Below are positions 63,863-64,000 of a stretch of 64,000 nt of DNA, one piece after another. Each line of letters starts with the position of its first letter. Position 1 is the first letter of the stretch. Where the stretch lies: the NCBI RefSeq assembly GCF_038002765.1, contig NZ_JBBODE010000001.1:248001-312000 (forward strand). The letters are read 5' to 3'. The position numbers and the translations under genes were made by a program. The DNA comes from Peribacillus sp. FSL H8-0477 (GTDB lineage Bacteria; Bacillota; Bacilli; Bacillales; DSM-1321). Under the pieces are notes generated by a model. That model did not search any database and was not told the origin of the DNA. It saw only the letters and a program-made list of their open reading frames with translations.

Positions 63863-64000
63863 TTATGAACTTGGTATCCCATTTCCCATTTGTTCTGATA
63901 ATTGGAAGGTTGCCTGTTTCAGTTGTTCAATGAAGATGTGTAACTGAGACTCATTGATGCGACCTACTAATGTAGATAGGCTAATCGCTGCAATCACTTT
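63863..64000 (-). CDS. IclR-family regulator (C-terminal fragment)
   Basis: The last 45 codons of a gene whose 5' part is outside the window. AAISLSTLVGRINESQLHIF then EQLKQATFQLSEQMG is the end of the IclR effector-binding domain. It lies 73 bp upstream of the FAH gene on the same strand. It probably senses a sugar acid and controls this locus. Confidence 0.72.
   Translation of the reverse strand, partial: KVIAAISLSTLVGRINESQLHIFIEQLKQATFQLSEQMGNGIPSS

Noticed and set aside
1-64000. tRNA, rRNA, CRISPR arrays, intact transposases
   Set aside because: None found on reading both strands; the only repeats are those listed.

Overview
The window comes from a low-GC Gram-positive of the family Bacillaceae. 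The evidence is an eps-type biofilm exopolysaccharide operon with a SinR-like regulator and eps-associated RNA (EAR) elements, strong AGGAGG ribosome sites with frequent TTG/GTG starts, and Bacillus-type neighbours such as a GlpQ-like phosphodiesterase, an S8 protease and an NCS2 permease. I cannot name the genus. Almost all genes lie on the minus strand. No tRNA, rRNA, CRISPR array or intact insertion sequence was seen.

Layout, left to right. (1) 1-3.3 kb: the first part of a lasso-peptide cluster of paeninodin type, read leftwards: asparagine-synthetase-like cyclase, a 53-codon precursor, a terminator, then an HPr-kinase-like peptide kinase cut by the window edge. Protease, recognition-element and transporter genes are presumably outside the window. 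(2) 3.4-6.4 kb: decayed polysaccharide-modification genes around one intact acyltransferase. (3) 6.4-17.8 kb: a second glycosyltransferase block (GT2, GT4, GT32, a hexapeptide acetyltransferase and a PglK-like ABC flippase), preceded by its own promoter and an EAR. (4) 18.1-31.2 kb: the main eps operon: epsA, epsB, EAR, epsC, galU, glycosyltransferases, epsG, galE, an unlisted 49-codon gene, epsL, epsM, epsN and sinR. (5) 31.3-64 kb: housekeeping and accessory genes, including a purine/uracil permease, GDPD, a very large S8 protease behind a Fur-box-like site, DNA repair genes, an Mrr-like membrane nuclease, a chemoreceptor, an ABC-2 permease with TetR, an UvrD-like helicase with zinc ribbons, a formamidase-family protein, a three-gene module with a PD-(D/E)XK-like protein, and an aldehyde dehydrogenase/FAH/IclR sugar-acid locus running off the right edge.

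How parts fit. Regions 1, 3 and 4 appear to share one regulatory theme: copies of the palindrome GTTCTYTATARAGAAC, whose arms match the B. subtilis SinR site GTTCTYT. They lie on the promoters of the eps operon, of the second glycosyltransferase block and of both lasso transcription units. Two promoters carry the box exactly in their 17-bp spacer. This suggests that a SinR-like switch turns on matrix polysaccharide and a lasso peptide together. The EpsC-N-M-L set predicts a di-N-acetylbacillosamine first sugar, and the only flippase candidate in the locus is the PglK-like ABC protein, which suits such a lipid-linked glycan.
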